A stretch of DNA of 64,000 nt from Flavobacteriales bacterium (GCA_016779995.1 JADHMO010000003.1:38733-102732); one strand, 5' to 3'. Shown: positions 42,190 to 50,887, numbered from the stretch's first letter. The notes: generated from the sequence alone by a model not told the origin. Program-made: numbers and translations.

Positions 42190-43662
42190 TTAGATTAAAT
42201 TGGATTCTACAATGTGTTTTGCAACGACTTGCCCTGAAATAATAGATGGGGGCACGCCAGGTCCGGGTACTGTCAATTGACCGGTGTAGAATAGGTTATT
42301 TATTTTCTTGTTAATGATTTTAGGTTTAAAATTTGCTGTTTGAAGAAGTGTATTTGCTAAACCGTAAGCATTGCCTTTGTAAGCGTTGTAGTCGTTTACG
42401 AAATCGTTAACACAATAACTTCTTTTATACTCAATATGTTCTCTAATGGTCTGTCCTGTATAGTTTTCAAGACGTTTAAGCATTATGTCAAAGTATTTTT
42501 CTCTAACACTTTCACTATCTTTAAGTCCTGGTGCGATAGGCATCAAAAAGAAGATATTTTCTTTACCTTCTGGAGCTACACTTGGATCTGTTTTTGAAGG
42601 ACAACAAACGTAAAATAGGGGTTTGTTTGGCCACTTTGGATCAGTATAAATTTCATTGGTGTGTTGCTCAATGTCTTCGTCAAAAAATAAATTGTGATGA
42701 ATAAGTTTATTGAGTTTTTTGTTTACACCAACATAAAACAATAAGCTAGAGGGTGAGAAGGTTCTTTTTTGCCAGTAGCTATCGTTATAGTTTCTGTATT
42801 TTGGTGGTAGTAATTTGCTATCAACATGGTTATAATCTGCTGAACCGACTACCACATCCGTTTCAAATGTTCTTTTGTCAGTAACGATTGATTGGATAGT
42901 TTTATCTTCAATATTGATAGATTGTACAGCTTCATTGGTATGAAATTCAACACCTTGTTCTGAACAAATTTCTTTGAAAGCATCAATGACTTTTCCAAAA
43001 CCTCCCATTGGGTAGAAAGTACCTTTTTTGATGCCTGAATAAGCCATTAGACTATATAGTGCTGGAGTTTGGCTAGGTGCAGTCCCTAAGAAAAGTACTG
43101 GAAATTCCAACAAGGATTTTAAATATGGGTTCTTAAAATACTTGGCTACATGCTTTCTATAAGAAGTAAATACTTGTAGCTTAAATACATTAGTAAATAG
43201 CTCAGGCTTACACACCTCTGAGATAGATAGACCAGGCTCATATACCAATTGGTTGATGCCGAAGTCATATTTGAACTCGGCTTCTTTCATGAATTCTTCT
43301 AACTTTTTAGATGAACCTTTTTCAAAATTCTCGAACATTTCACAAACTTCTGACCAGTCAGAAGATAGTTTCATTGTTTTTTCTTGTTCGAAAATGATTT
43401 GAAAACCAGGGTCTAACTGAATGAGCTCAAAGTAATCGCTTGCTTTTTTGCCAAATTGAGCAAAAAATTTATCGAATACATCTGCCATCCAATACCAGCT
43501 CGGTCCCATATCAAATGTATAGCCTTCAGCTTCAAATTGTCTAGCACGACCACCGATACTTGCGTTTTTTTCAAAGACACTAACTTGATGCCCTTCTTTT
43601 GCAAGAAAAGCAGCAGCACTTAATCCTGAAAACCCACTTCCTATAACTGAAATTTTACTCAT
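42190..43662 (-). CDS. crtI: Phytoene desaturase
   Basis: This 490-aa FAD-dependent desaturase/isomerase converts phytoene to lycopene. The dinucleotide-binding motif VIGSGFSGLSAAAFLAKEG is at the N-terminus, followed by GGRARQFEAEGYTFDMGPSW. The C-terminal FAD motif includes GQLTVPGPGVPPSIISG. It forms the core of the carotenoid operon with crtB. A paralogue of the CrtD type is at 61527. Confidence 0.95.
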   Translation of the reverse strand: MSKISVIGSGFSGLSAAAFLAKEGHQVSVFEKNASIGGRARQFEAEGYTFDMGPSWYWMADVFDKFFAQFGKKASDYFELIQLDPGFQIIFEQEKTMKLSSDWSEVCEMFENFEKGSSKKLEEFMKEAEFKYDFGINQLVYEPGLSISEVCKPELFTNVFKLQVFTSYRKHVAKYFKNPYLKSLLEFPVLFLGTAPSQTPALYSLMAYSGIKKGTFYPMGGFGKVIDAFKEICSEQGVEFHTNEAVQSINIEDKTIQSIVTDKRTFETDVVVGSADYNHVDSKLLPPKYRNYNDSYWQKRTFSPSSLLFYVGVNKKLNKLIHHNLFFDEDIEQHTNEIYTDPKWPNKPLFYVCCPSKTDPSVAPEGKENIFFLMPIAPGLKDSESVREKYFDIMLKRLENYTGQTIREHIEYKRSYCVNDFVNDYNAYKGNAYGLANTLLQTANFKPKIINKKINNLFYTGQLTVPGPGVPPSIISGQVVAKHIVESNLI

Positions 43663-43670
43663 TAATAGTC

Positions 43671-44363
43671 TTACGATTTTATGAATTCATAAAATTCATT
43701 TCTTGTTTTGTTGGATTTAATGAATTCTCCTGTTAACTTGGAGGTTTTCATAGAAGTACCTTGATGTCCTACGCCTCTACATTGTACGCAGTTGTGTGAG
43801 GCCTCAATCATAACTGCCACACCTTTGTTGTTCTCGACAATTTTGTTGATAGCATCGTGGATTCGAACGGTAAGATTTTCTTGAATAGCACCTCTTCGAG
43901 CATAATGTTCAACAATTCTATTCAATTTACTTAAGCCAATAATTTCTTGGTTGATTTTAGGAATATAAGCAATGTGTGCTTTGCCTAAAATGGTTTGATG
44001 GTGGTGTGAGCACATAGATATAATGGGAATATTGCCCTCGAAAATGATACCATCGTATTCATAGTTAGGAAAGGTTGTAATTTTTGGAAAAGCATTGTAA
44101 CGCCCTGCCCACAAGTCATTGACATAAGCTTTGGCAACTCGTTTTGGCGTTTCCATAGAGTTAGGGTCGTTTTTCCAATCGCAACCCAAAGCATCTAGAA
44201 ATTCACCAAACTTAATGGCTGCTTTGTCAATCATTTCAAGCTTTTCCTCTTCGTTTAGAGCACCATTGATATTTATACCATCGGCATAGCCAATATTTCT
44301 AAGTTCTGGGTTTAACTCAATGATTTGAGCTGAAGAGCCGTTTATAATTTTGTTATTATCCAT
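43671..44363 (-). CDS. folE: GTP cyclohydrolase I
   Basis: This 230-aa type I enzyme converts GTP to 7,8-dihydroneopterin triphosphate, the first step of folate and pterin synthesis. Zinc ligands are seen in MCSHHHQTILGKAHIAY and HNCVQCRGVGHQGTS. In a light-response operon its product may feed a pterin or MTHF antenna for the photolyase/cryptochromes encoded here (inference). It overlaps queD by 8 bp. Confidence 0.95.
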   Translation of the reverse strand: MDNNKIINGSSAQIIELNPELRNIGYADGININGALNEEEKLEMIDKAAIKFGEFLDALGCDWKNDPNSMETPKRVAKAYVNDLWAGRYNAFPKITTFPNYEYDGIIFEGNIPIISMCSHHHQTILGKAHIAYIPKINQEIIGLSKLNRIVEHYARRGAIQENLTVRIHDAINKIVENNKGVAVMIEASHNCVQCRGVGHQGTSMKTSKLTGEFIKSNKTRNEFYEFIKS

Positions 44364-44772
44364 AATATTCTACATAGTTGTTTTCTGTTTCATACAATTT
44401 TACACTGTACAGATTGTTACCTGTGGCTTGTATGTCACTTTCCAATTCTTCATAAATCTTTATAGCGATATTTTCAGCAGTAGTTATAGTGTCTTTCATA
44501 AAATCAACCTCAAGGTTTAAGTTTTTGTGGTCCATTTTGTCAACTATTCTGTTTTTGATAATATCGCTCAATACTTTTAAGTCTATAACATAACCTGTAT
44601 CGTTATCGACAGGTCCTTTTACGGTTACAAATAGGGTATAGTTATGTCCATGCCAATTTTTATTGGCACACTTTCCAAATATTTGCTCATTTTTTTCGTC
44701 AGACCAGTTTGGATTGAACAAACGATGGGCAGCATTGAATCTTTCTCTACGAATAACTTGTACGGTTTTCAT
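44356..44772 (-). CDS. queD: 6-pyruvoyl-tetrahydropterin/6-carboxytetrahydropterin synthase
   Basis: About 138 aa from ATG 44772; a longer reading from 44805 would run through the operator. Zinc-binding and catalytic residues are visible in RFNAAHRLFNP, CANKNWHGHNY (catalytic Cys and HxH) and DHKNLN. It acts on dihydroneopterin triphosphate, the FolE product, and leads to queuosine precursors or other pterins. It is the first gene of the carotenoid operon, directly behind the first operator copy. Confidence 0.9.
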   Translation of the reverse strand: MKTVQVIRRERFNAAHRLFNPNWSDEKNEQIFGKCANKNWHGHNYTLFVTVKGPVDNDTGYVIDLKVLSDIIKNRIVDKMDHKNLNLEVDFMKDTITTAENIAIKIYEELESDIQATGNNLYSVKLYETENNYVEYYG

Positions 44773-44773
44773 T

Positions 44774-44805
44774 TTGTATAAACTTGAGTTGTTAAAATTA
44801 TACAA
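44774..44805. promoter_or_regulatory. CarH-type operator candidate, site 1
   Basis: TTGTATAA (44774-44781), 16-bp spacer, TTATACAA (44798-44805). The arms extend to 10 bp (TTTTGTATAA/TTATACAAAA). It lies between queD (minus) and the SDR gene (plus), so it can control both the carotenoid operon and the SDR-MMPL pair. Same spacing as the sites at 50850 and 52394. Confidence 0.7.
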
Positions 44806-44812
44806 AAATGCT

Positions 44813-44820
44813 TAGCTTTG
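44813..44820 (+). promoter_or_regulatory. Promoter -7 box of the SDR gene
   Basis: TAGCTTTG fits TAnnTTTG, 10 bp before the ATG at 44831. Its -33 position falls inside operator site 1. Confidence 0.52.
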
Positions 44821-44830
44821 CAACAAAAAG

Positions 44831-45496
44831 ATGAAAATATTATTAATTGGTTCTTCTAGCGATATAGCTCGCAATCTAGTAGAAAATGCAAATTCTGAGT
44901 TTGAATTTATCGAACTAACTTCAACACCAACTTTAGCCAATCAACACCAAATTGATGTTCAAAATGAGGATAGCTACCCTCAAATTGATGGTGAAATCAA
45001 TGGAATAGTCTATTTTCCGGGCTCAATAAACCTCAGACCTTTTTCAAGTTTGAAGTTGTCAGATTTTCAGACGGATTATGAAATTAATGTATTGGGTTTG
45101 ATAAAAACATTGAAACATTATCACAAACAATTGGCTTCGGATTCATCGGTTGTTCTTATCAGTTCTGTTGCAGCCTCTATTGGCATGCCTTACCATGCTT
45201 CTATTTCGATGTGTAAGTCAGCTATTGAAGGACTTTGTCGTTCTCTTGCTGCCGAGTGGTCGCCTAAGGTTAGAGTTAATTGTATTGCACCATCTGTTGT
45301 ACAAACTAAGTTGTCCTCTCGTTTGTTTAGAACCGATGCTCAAGTGGAGCAAATGAATGCCCGTCATCCTTTGCAAAAAGTAGGTCAGCCTAAAAATATA
45401 TCGGACGCTATTTCTTTTTTATTGTCTGATAAATCTTCTTGGATAACGGGGCAGACCTTACACATCGATGGGGGACTTTCTAGCTTAAAAAAATAA
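44831..45496 (+). CDS. Short-chain dehydrogenase/reductase lacking the catalytic Tyr
   Basis: This 221-aa classical SDR by length and layout: ILLIGSSSDIARNLVEN (cofactor site), GIVYFPGSINLRPF, VLISSVAAS with the catalytic Ser, and a C-terminal ITGQTLHIDGG. The active-site motif reads HASISMCKSA, where HxxYxxxK is expected, so the catalytic Tyr is Ile while Lys is retained. It may be inactive, may use another residue, or may bind a cofactor only. It faces the carotenoid operon across operator site 1 and is followed 2 bp later by the MMPL gene. Confidence 0.85.
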   Translation: MKILLIGSSSDIARNLVENANSEFEFIELTSTPTLANQHQIDVQNEDSYPQIDGEINGIVYFPGSINLRPFSSLKLSDFQTDYEINVLGLIKTLKHYHKQLASDSSVVLISSVAASIGMPYHASISMCKSAIEGLCRSLAAEWSPKVRVNCIAPSVVQTKLSSRLFRTDAQVEQMNARHPLQKVGQPKNISDAISFLLSDKSSWITGQTLHIDGGLSSLKK

Positions 45497-45498
45497 AT

Positions 45499-47574
45499 AT
45501 GTTTTCATTCATTTGGCGGTTTAAATACTTGCTTTCTATTGTCAGTTTAATATTATTTGTCTTTTGTTTTATACAACTGCTCAATGCTAATATATATTTT
45601 GATTCTGAAAGAATAATCAATGAATTGGAAGCTGCCAATGTGGACATTAATGTCTTAGATGATAACAATTTAGTCTTTTTTGGACTTTCATTTAAGGATA
45701 GTTTAAGCTATCAAGATATGTTAGATGTTACGGCTTTTCACAAATCCTTGAAAAAGTCGGACTATGTTAAACGTGTTTTTAGTCTTGTTAATGACCGTCA
45801 AATTATAAATACGGGCTTGTTTCCTATTTCTAAAAAAGTATTGAATGTAAGTGATAAAGAATCCTACAAAGAATCAATTCAAAAAATAGATGCTAATGGA
45901 AACAACTTCATATCGTCTGATGGAAAAAAGCTACTTTTCTTAGTAGAAAATGCGCCGGGTCTCAGTAAAGATGATAGTCGAATCTTTATCAACTCGTTGT
46001 ATGCAACGGATTTGAACGAAAACATGACCGAAGTGTTTGTTAGTGGTCGTTCTCCGAGTGAACTATATTTTGAGAAGAAAGTCATTCAAGAATTCATAAT
46101 ACTTACTTTAGTCAGTGGATTTTTATGCTTTTTATTTTTATTGTTCATTACAAAAAACCTAAAGTTAGTTGTGCTGACGGTCTTTAGTGTCATTGCCAGT
46201 ATAGTGGTGAGTCTAGGACTTTCTCAAGTTTTGTTTGGAGGTATAGAATTGGTAATGATTATTACACCAGCAATCTTATTTATTGTTTGCCTTTCAGATA
46301 TTATGCATTTAACTAATAAGCAATCCAATGTTACCTCATCTAAGGGTGCTTTCTTTCTTATGAGAATGGATACGGTTGGCAAGGCTGTTGCATTAACTTC
46401 TATAACTACTTCTATGAGCTTTTTGACATTTTTGGTTAATGATATTGTGCCTATACTTCGTTTTGGTTTAATCACATCCGTAGGCGTTGTTTTCACACTT
46501 TTTATTGCCATCTTGGTTTATGCCATAAGTATAGATAAGAATTTCAATGAATCGAATCCTGTGAAAGTTATTCAACAATTTACAGATGCTGCAATAAGCT
46601 TTTTGAAAAATGGACAAAAGTCAAAGTCTTTTCATTTTTTTATGGGGATTCTAATAGCCTTTGGTTTGTATGGGGTGGCTCATGTTCAAATAGATAATTA
46701 CTTGACTGATGAAATCAACAAAAAGTCAAAGATTTATCAGCAGACAGCTTTTTTTGACAGTCATTTTGGAGGGATTAAACCCATCACTATTTTTTTGGAC
46801 AAAGACAACCTTAATGATTTAGAGGTATTGTCACAAGTGGAAAAATCCATTAAAGGATTGGGTTTTGTTGTTGATTTTTCCAATACTAATACGACCTCTA
46901 TGATGCTAGAGCAACTGGGTTTCGCTGACCAAGATTTAGTCGACAAATACTTTTATATATGTCGTTCTGGCGATGAGGGTTCGTTAGCAACGTTAAAAAA
47001 ATTAAAATCTTTAGAAAATGAATATAAGGCAAGTGGTCTAGAATTTAATTATTCTGGTGCTGGATATTTGTTTGATATTCTAGGTAATGACCTCACTAGA
47101 CAGCTTATTTTCGGCTTACTTATTGCTATTTTTTCTATTGGCTTAGTCTTCTTTTTGTTGAATAAGTTTGACTTCAATTATTTCATTATTGCCATTGTCC
47201 CTAATCTAACTCCTATTGTTGTTTGTGTAGGTTTATTGTATTTGAATGGCTTTTACTTTAGTCTGTCAAATGCCTTCATTTTTACTATAGTTTTTGGATT
47301 AATTATTGATGACTCTATTCATCTTATTAGTGCTTATGCCAATGCTAGAAAAAGAAAAATATCAAAGTCAGAATCTTTGGATGTAGTCGTTAGCAAAACA
47401 GGAGATGCTATTCTTAAAACTACCTTGATTGTTATCATCTGTCTTTTTCCCCTTTCCTTTTCGGAGTTCAAATCTGTTTCTCAGTTATCGGTCATTACGA
47501 TATTGAGTGCTTTTATTGCTGTCTTTTTCGATATGGTTTATTTACCCTTAATTATCAAAAGACTAACTAAGTAG
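45499..47574 (+). CDS. MMPL/RND-superfamily transporter
   Basis: This 691-aa protein has two sets of about six transmembrane helices separated by large extracytoplasmic loops. It shows the MMPL/patched-like segments ITPAILFIVCLSDIMHLTNK and FTIVFGLIIDDSIHLISAYA, whose Asp residues are typical of proton-coupled pumps of this superfamily. Likely cargo is a lipid or other hydrophobic compound; in a pigment regulon, carotenoid or hopanoid-like lipid export is conceivable but unproven. It overlaps the NUDIX gene (opposite strand) by 12 bp at its end. Confidence 0.88.
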   Translation: MFSFIWRFKYLLSIVSLILFVFCFIQLLNANIYFDSERIINELEAANVDINVLDDNNLVFFGLSFKDSLSYQDMLDVTAFHKSLKKSDYVKRVFSLVNDRQIINTGLFPISKKVLNVSDKESYKESIQKIDANGNNFISSDGKKLLFLVENAPGLSKDDSRIFINSLYATDLNENMTEVFVSGRSPSELYFEKKVIQEFIILTLVSGFLCFLFLLFITKNLKLVVLTVFSVIASIVVSLGLSQVLFGGIELVMIITPAILFIVCLSDIMHLTNKQSNVTSSKGAFFLMRMDTVGKAVALTSITTSMSFLTFLVNDIVPILRFGLITSVGVVFTLFIAILVYAISIDKNFNESNPVKVIQQFTDAAISFLKNGQKSKSFHFFMGILIAFGLYGVAHVQIDNYLTDEINKKSKIYQQTAFFDSHFGGIKPITIFLDKDNLNDLEVLSQVEKSIKGLGFVVDFSNTNTTSMMLEQLGFADQDLVDKYFYICRSGDEGSLATLKKLKSLENEYKASGLEFNYSGAGYLFDILGNDLTRQLIFGLLIAIFSIGLVFFLLNKFDFNYFIIAIVPNLTPIVVCVGLLYLNGFYFSLSNAFIFTIVFGLIIDDSIHLISAYANARKRKISKSESLDVVVSKTGDAILKTTLIVIICLFPLSFSEFKSVSQLSVITILSAFIAVFFDMVYLPLIIKRLTK

Positions 47575-47934
47575 CCACAAGTCGTTAAGCTCGGCTTTGA
47601 AAAAAGACCATAAGTTGTCGGGCAGATTATCTTTTTCAAAAAAATCGAAGCGGTCATTCTCGTGATTGAGTGAAATGTTACTGCCTTTAGTTCTCGACTT
47701 ATAAAACCAATATTCATCATTATCAAAAGTGCAGTGTTTTACGAATTGAGGATTTTCTAGATTTATGCTAGTTTCTTCTTTGGTTTCTCTTATTACAGCT
47801 AGGTTTGCTTTTTCCTTGGGCTTTATTTTGCCAACGACCGGTGTCCATATTCCTGGGTAAAAGGGATTGGTCAAAGTCCTTTTTAATAAAAGTACTTTAT
47901 TGTCATGGAATATGAAGTGGACACAATATTTCAT
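47563..47934 (-). CDS. NUDIX hydrolase
   Basis: About 123 aa from ATG 47934. The NUDIX box is visible as GKIKPKEKANLAVIRETKEETSI, split here as GKIKPKEKAN and RETKEETSI, with the final Gly replaced by Ser. Such enzymes hydrolyse nucleoside diphosphate-linked compounds, including oxidised nucleotides. It overlaps the Nei-like glycosylase by four bases (ATGA), so a nucleotide-sanitising or repair role beside the glycosylase is reasonable. Confidence 0.85.
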   Translation of the reverse strand: MKYCVHFIFHDNKVLLLKRTLTNPFYPGIWTPVVGKIKPKEKANLAVIRETKEETSINLENPQFVKHCTFDNDEYWFYKSRTKGSNISLNHENDRFDFFEKDNLPDNLWSFFKAELNDLWLLS

Positions 47935-48725
47935 TTTTGAACTTTTGGGCAATACCAACTCTTTCTTTGGTCAGAGGTTGTGCTACTAATAACCTCATTG
48001 CCATATTCATCTTCTTTCTTGCCATACACTTTAAGTTCAAATTTTGAGACGTGAAAAGGATTTTTGAAATCTTTGAGTTCGGCACCGCCACTTACATAAC
48101 TGCTTTGCATGATATCTTTGGTAGCTAATAAAAGTTCTTTAACTTTTTTGGAAGACAGTTTGCCCCAATGTTTTTCAGGGTGTAATTTGGCGGCATACAA
48201 AGCTTCAGATTTGATGTAGTTGCCAACACCAGGAAAGAAACGTTGGTCCATAAGTGTTGAACAAATGGACTTGCTTTGACTTACTTTTTGTTTGAGGTAT
48301 TTCAGGTGCTTGTCGAAGTTATACTCTTCATTTAATAGGTCGTAAGTGTTGAAATGCTTTTGTTGAATTTGTTCTTTATTGAGAATTCTCATTTTTCCAA
48401 ACTTTCTGACATCTCTAAAGAACAATTCTCTGTCTTGAGCACTAACTTTAAAATGACAATGCTTTATGTTATTCTCGCTCCAGCCACCAGTCATGCCGAG
48501 GTGGAAATTAAAATATTGTCCATTAGAAAGGGGTAAAAAAATGTTCTTTCCTATGGTGAATGTGGCTTGAAAATCTTTTGGGTGATATTGCTTTATACAG
48601 TCAAATACGTCTGCATACTTGTTTTCATAATATTCAGTAAGTATTTTAAATGTGATGTTTTTTGCTCCGTCAAAAAACGAATTGTAATAGGAAGATGCTA
48701 TTTTTACCTCGGGTCCTTCAGGCAT
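47931..48725 (-). CDS. Fpg/Nei-type DNA glycosylase without zinc-finger cysteines
   Basis: This 264-aa protein has MPEGPEV at the N-terminus (Pro2 nucleophile, Glu3) and the helix-two-turn-helix segment FFPGVGNYIKSEALYAAKLHP, as in Fpg and Nei. It removes oxidised bases and cleaves abasic sites. The C-terminal finger (VYGKKEDEYGNEV, QRKSWYCPKVQK) keeps the Arg-containing turn but has only one of four zinc Cys, so it should be a zincless finger, as in some plant and viral homologues. Part of the operon 47563-50800. Confidence 0.88.
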   Translation of the reverse strand: MPEGPEVKIASSYYNSFFDGAKNITFKILTEYYENKYADVFDCIKQYHPKDFQATFTIGKNIFLPLSNGQYFNFHLGMTGGWSENNIKHCHFKVSAQDRELFFRDVRKFGKMRILNKEQIQQKHFNTYDLLNEEYNFDKHLKYLKQKVSQSKSICSTLMDQRFFPGVGNYIKSEALYAAKLHPEKHWGKLSSKKVKELLLATKDIMQSSYVSGGAELKDFKNPFHVSKFELKVYGKKEDEYGNEVISSTTSDQRKSWYCPKVQK

Positions 48726-49279
48726 TACTTTAGTATAACAATGACTTCGTTTCTTCTATTTAAAACTTTGTAAGGCGAGTCGTAAACTAACAATTCAAAT
48801 TCATCGGTATGTGCGATATCGTATTTTTCAAGTGTATCTATCAACTCTTGTTTTTTACGCTTGACCTTAGCACTATTAGAATACCCTGAAAAACGAATAG
48901 CCGCTACTTTTCTTGAATCCATTTTTATTATGTCTATCTCATTGGAGTTAGGAGTAGGCAAAGTTTCCATTTCATAGCGTTCTGGCATTAGGAACATCAT
49001 TTCTTTATTTTCGGATGATAGACGCATATTTACAGGCGAGGTCATACCAATTTGTTCATTCTTATCATTACCGCCAAATATATAATTGGCAAGTACTCTA
49101 AATTGAGAGTTGTTGCCAGATTGCGAAAAGTGACTGGCATATATAAGTGTTGGATACTGTCTAATTTCGACAGAATCTATGGTTCTAATGATATTGTAGT
49201 TTTCAGTTTTACTCACGCGAAAAGAAAATAGGGTATATATAATAAGTATAGCTATGGTTAAAAATAATAATTTTTTCAT
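48725..49279 (-). CDS. SOUL family heme-binding protein
   Basis: This 184-aa protein has an N-terminal membrane anchor or signal and the SOUL/HBP beta-alpha fold: VEIRQYPTLIYASHF, LANYIFGGNDKNEQIGMTSPV and MFLMPERY. SOUL proteins bind heme or tetrapyrroles. Here it may handle photosensitising porphyrins, which would suit the light-response context (inference). Its gene is between glutathione peroxidase and the glycosylase, overlapping the latter's start by one base. Confidence 0.88.
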   Translation of the reverse strand: MKKLLFLTIAILIIYTLFSFRVSKTENYNIIRTIDSVEIRQYPTLIYASHFSQSGNNSQFRVLANYIFGGNDKNEQIGMTSPVNMRLSSENKEMMFLMPERYEMETLPTPNSNEIDIIKMDSRKVAAIRFSGYSNSAKVKRKKQELIDTLEKYDIAHTDEFELLVYDSPYKVLNRRNEVIVILK

Positions 49280-49807
49280 TTATTTCAGTCTTTCAATAAT
49301 TTGCTCATCTAGTGGATTTACGCCACTTTTGAAATAAGCGATTAACTCTCCGTCACCATTTATCAAAAATTTGTTGAAGTTCCATGATACCTCGAAATTG
49401 TCTAATCCGTTTTGTTCTTTGTTAGTTAGCCAAGCATAAAGAGGATGCTGATTTTTTCCTTTGACATCTACCTTTTTCGTCATAGGAAATGTAACATCAA
49501 ACTTACTTTCACAAAATGTTATTATCTCTTTTTCGTTTGCTGGTTCTTGAGCACCAAACTGATTGCATGGTACTCCTAAAACTACAAGTTTATTGGCGTA
49601 TTTCTGACTTAGCTTTTGCAAATCGGCATACTGTGAAGTGTAGCCGCAATATGAAGCAACATTTACTATTAGAATGTTCTTGCCTTTGAAATCAGACATT
49701 TTGATTTCTTTATTTTCTATAGATGGAATAGATAATTCGTAAAAAGATTGAGAATAAGCTGAGTTCATAATAAATAATGAAAATATAAATAGAATAAAGG
49801 GTCTCAT
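49280..49807 (-). CDS. Glutathione peroxidase family protein
   Basis: This 175-aa peroxidase has a signal peptide (ending AYSQ), the peroxidatic Cys54 in NVASYCGYTSQ, the Gln in VPCNQFGAQEP and the Trp in VSWNFNKFLI, completing the Cys-Gln-Trp active site. Such bacterial enzymes usually use thioredoxin and reduce hydroperoxides, here apparently in the periplasm. It directly abuts the SOUL gene. Confidence 0.93.
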   Translation of the reverse strand: MRPFILFIFSLFIMNSAYSQSFYELSIPSIENKEIKMSDFKGKNILIVNVASYCGYTSQYADLQKLSQKYANKLVVLGVPCNQFGAQEPANEKEIITFCESKFDVTFPMTKKVDVKGKNQHPLYAWLTNKEQNGLDNFEVSWNFNKFLINGDGELIAYFKSGVNPLDEQIIERLK

Positions 49808-49821
49808 ATTATTGTTTTGTT

Positions 49822-49855
49822 AAAAAAAGTGAGAGAGTTTTCACTCTCTCACTTA
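49822..49855 (-). terminator. Hairpin terminator after the cupredoxin-fasciclin gene
   Basis: A 12-bp perfect stem (arms AAGTGAGAGAGT and ACTCTCTCACTT, loop TTTC) is followed on the minus strand by seven T. It lies 28 bp past the stop of the gene at 49883 and would end or attenuate transcription before the peroxidase gene. Confidence 0.82.
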
Positions 49856-49882
49856 AAAATCAAATTAACCTTGATTTACAAT

Positions 49883-50800
49883 TTACTTTCGTAGATTGTA
49901 TCTTTTAATACTTCTTCCGTTAGAATAGATGTCAACTAAAATCTTCTCTTTTGAATCTCTATCGACCAATTCTCCTAATAGGTTTATGGAGTATAAATAT
50001 TCTACATCTTTTTCATTGAAAAACGTATTTATTGCAGTAGGCTCATCTTCTGTTACTAATACAGCATTAATAACATGTACAACTCCATTGTTAGCTAAAA
50101 TATCAGCCTGAATGACTGTTGCCATATCAATCATTACGCTACCAGCATCTATGCTGACAACTAACACATCATCGTTCAATGTTGGCACTTCCATACCATC
50201 GGTTAGTTCTGTTGACAGTACATTACCAGAGTGAACATGATGTAACAGTATTTCTGTCAAAAGAGTATTATCAGCAAGTAAGTCGTCTAATGCTCCTGCG
50301 GGTAATGCATCAAAAGCATCGTCTGTTGGTGCAAATACTGTAAACGGACCATCACCAGACAGTGTTTCTGCTAAATTAGCTTGAATAACAGCGGTTTCTA
50401 GAGTGTTGTGGTTTTCTGAATTTTCAATAATATCAACTACTGAGCCTAAGTTAACAACAATAGTACCAACCATACCTTGAAGTGCATGATTGCCAACTGA
50501 GCAATCGTAGTTATAAGTACCATCTATGTTAAACACGTGCGTATATATTGTAGCTCCAACAGTACTGGTTGAAGGAGAGTCAAAACTTTCTGGGTTGTCA
50601 AAGCTATTCCCCGTTAAAGAACTAATGTTCCCGTTTACATCGTGTGTGCCTCCATCATTAATCCAAACAACAGTATCACCAACGTTAATTGTAAGTTCAC
50701 TAGGAGTATAATAGAACATTCCAGCATTAACTTGATGTATAGTTGCAAAAGTTGTTACTGAAATTAGGGATAAAAGTAGAGTACGTAGTAAATGTTTCAT
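49883..50800 (-). CDS. Secreted cupredoxin-fasciclin fusion with sorting tail
   Basis: This 305-aa protein has a signal peptide and an N-terminal plastocyanin-like domain with a complete type 1 copper site (His53, then C100-x4-H105-x4-M110 in DCSVGNHALQGM). A fasciclin domain follows (about 122-262, with VFAPTDDAFDALPAGAL and NGVVHVINAVL). The last 40 residues (YLYSINLLGELVDRDSKEK, SNGRSIKRYNLRK) look like a T9SS tail. It is probably an extracellular electron-transfer or adhesion protein. Its promoter abuts operator site 2, divergent from the CarH-type gene. Confidence 0.85.
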   Translation of the reverse strand: MKHLLRTLLLSLISVTTFATIHQVNAGMFYYTPSELTINVGDTVVWINDGGTHDVNGNISSLTGNSFDNPESFDSPSTSTVGATIYTHVFNIDGTYNYDCSVGNHALQGMVGTIVVNLGSVVDIIENSENHNTLETAVIQANLAETLSGDGPFTVFAPTDDAFDALPAGALDDLLADNTLLTEILLHHVHSGNVLSTELTDGMEVPTLNDDVLVVSIDAGSVMIDMATVIQADILANNGVVHVINAVLVTEDEPTAINTFFNEKDVEYLYSINLLGELVDRDSKEKILVDIYSNGRSIKRYNLRK

Positions 50801-50827
50801 ATTAAAATTTGTTTAGTTAAGATACTG

Positions 50828-50835
50828 CAAATATA
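50828..50835 (-). promoter_or_regulatory. Promoter -7 box of the cupredoxin-fasciclin gene
   Basis: The minus strand reads TATATTTG, fitting TAnnTTTG, 27 bp upstream of the ATG at 50800. Operator site 2 covers its -33 region. Confidence 0.5.
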
Positions 50836-50849
50836 TAACTTTTTTAAAT

Positions 50850-50881
50850 TTGTATAAAATTTTTGCAATAATGTTATACAA
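50850..50881. promoter_or_regulatory. CarH-type operator candidate, site 2 (autoregulatory)
   Basis: TTGTATAA (50850-50857), 16-bp spacer, TTATACAA (50874-50881), lying between the divergent -7 boxes of the cupredoxin and CarH-type operons. A further half-site-like TTGCATAA is at 50893-50900. A TTTG at 50862-50865, inside the spacer, is a possible -33 element of the plus-strand promoter. Confidence 0.72.
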
Positions 50882-50887
50882 AAAGTA

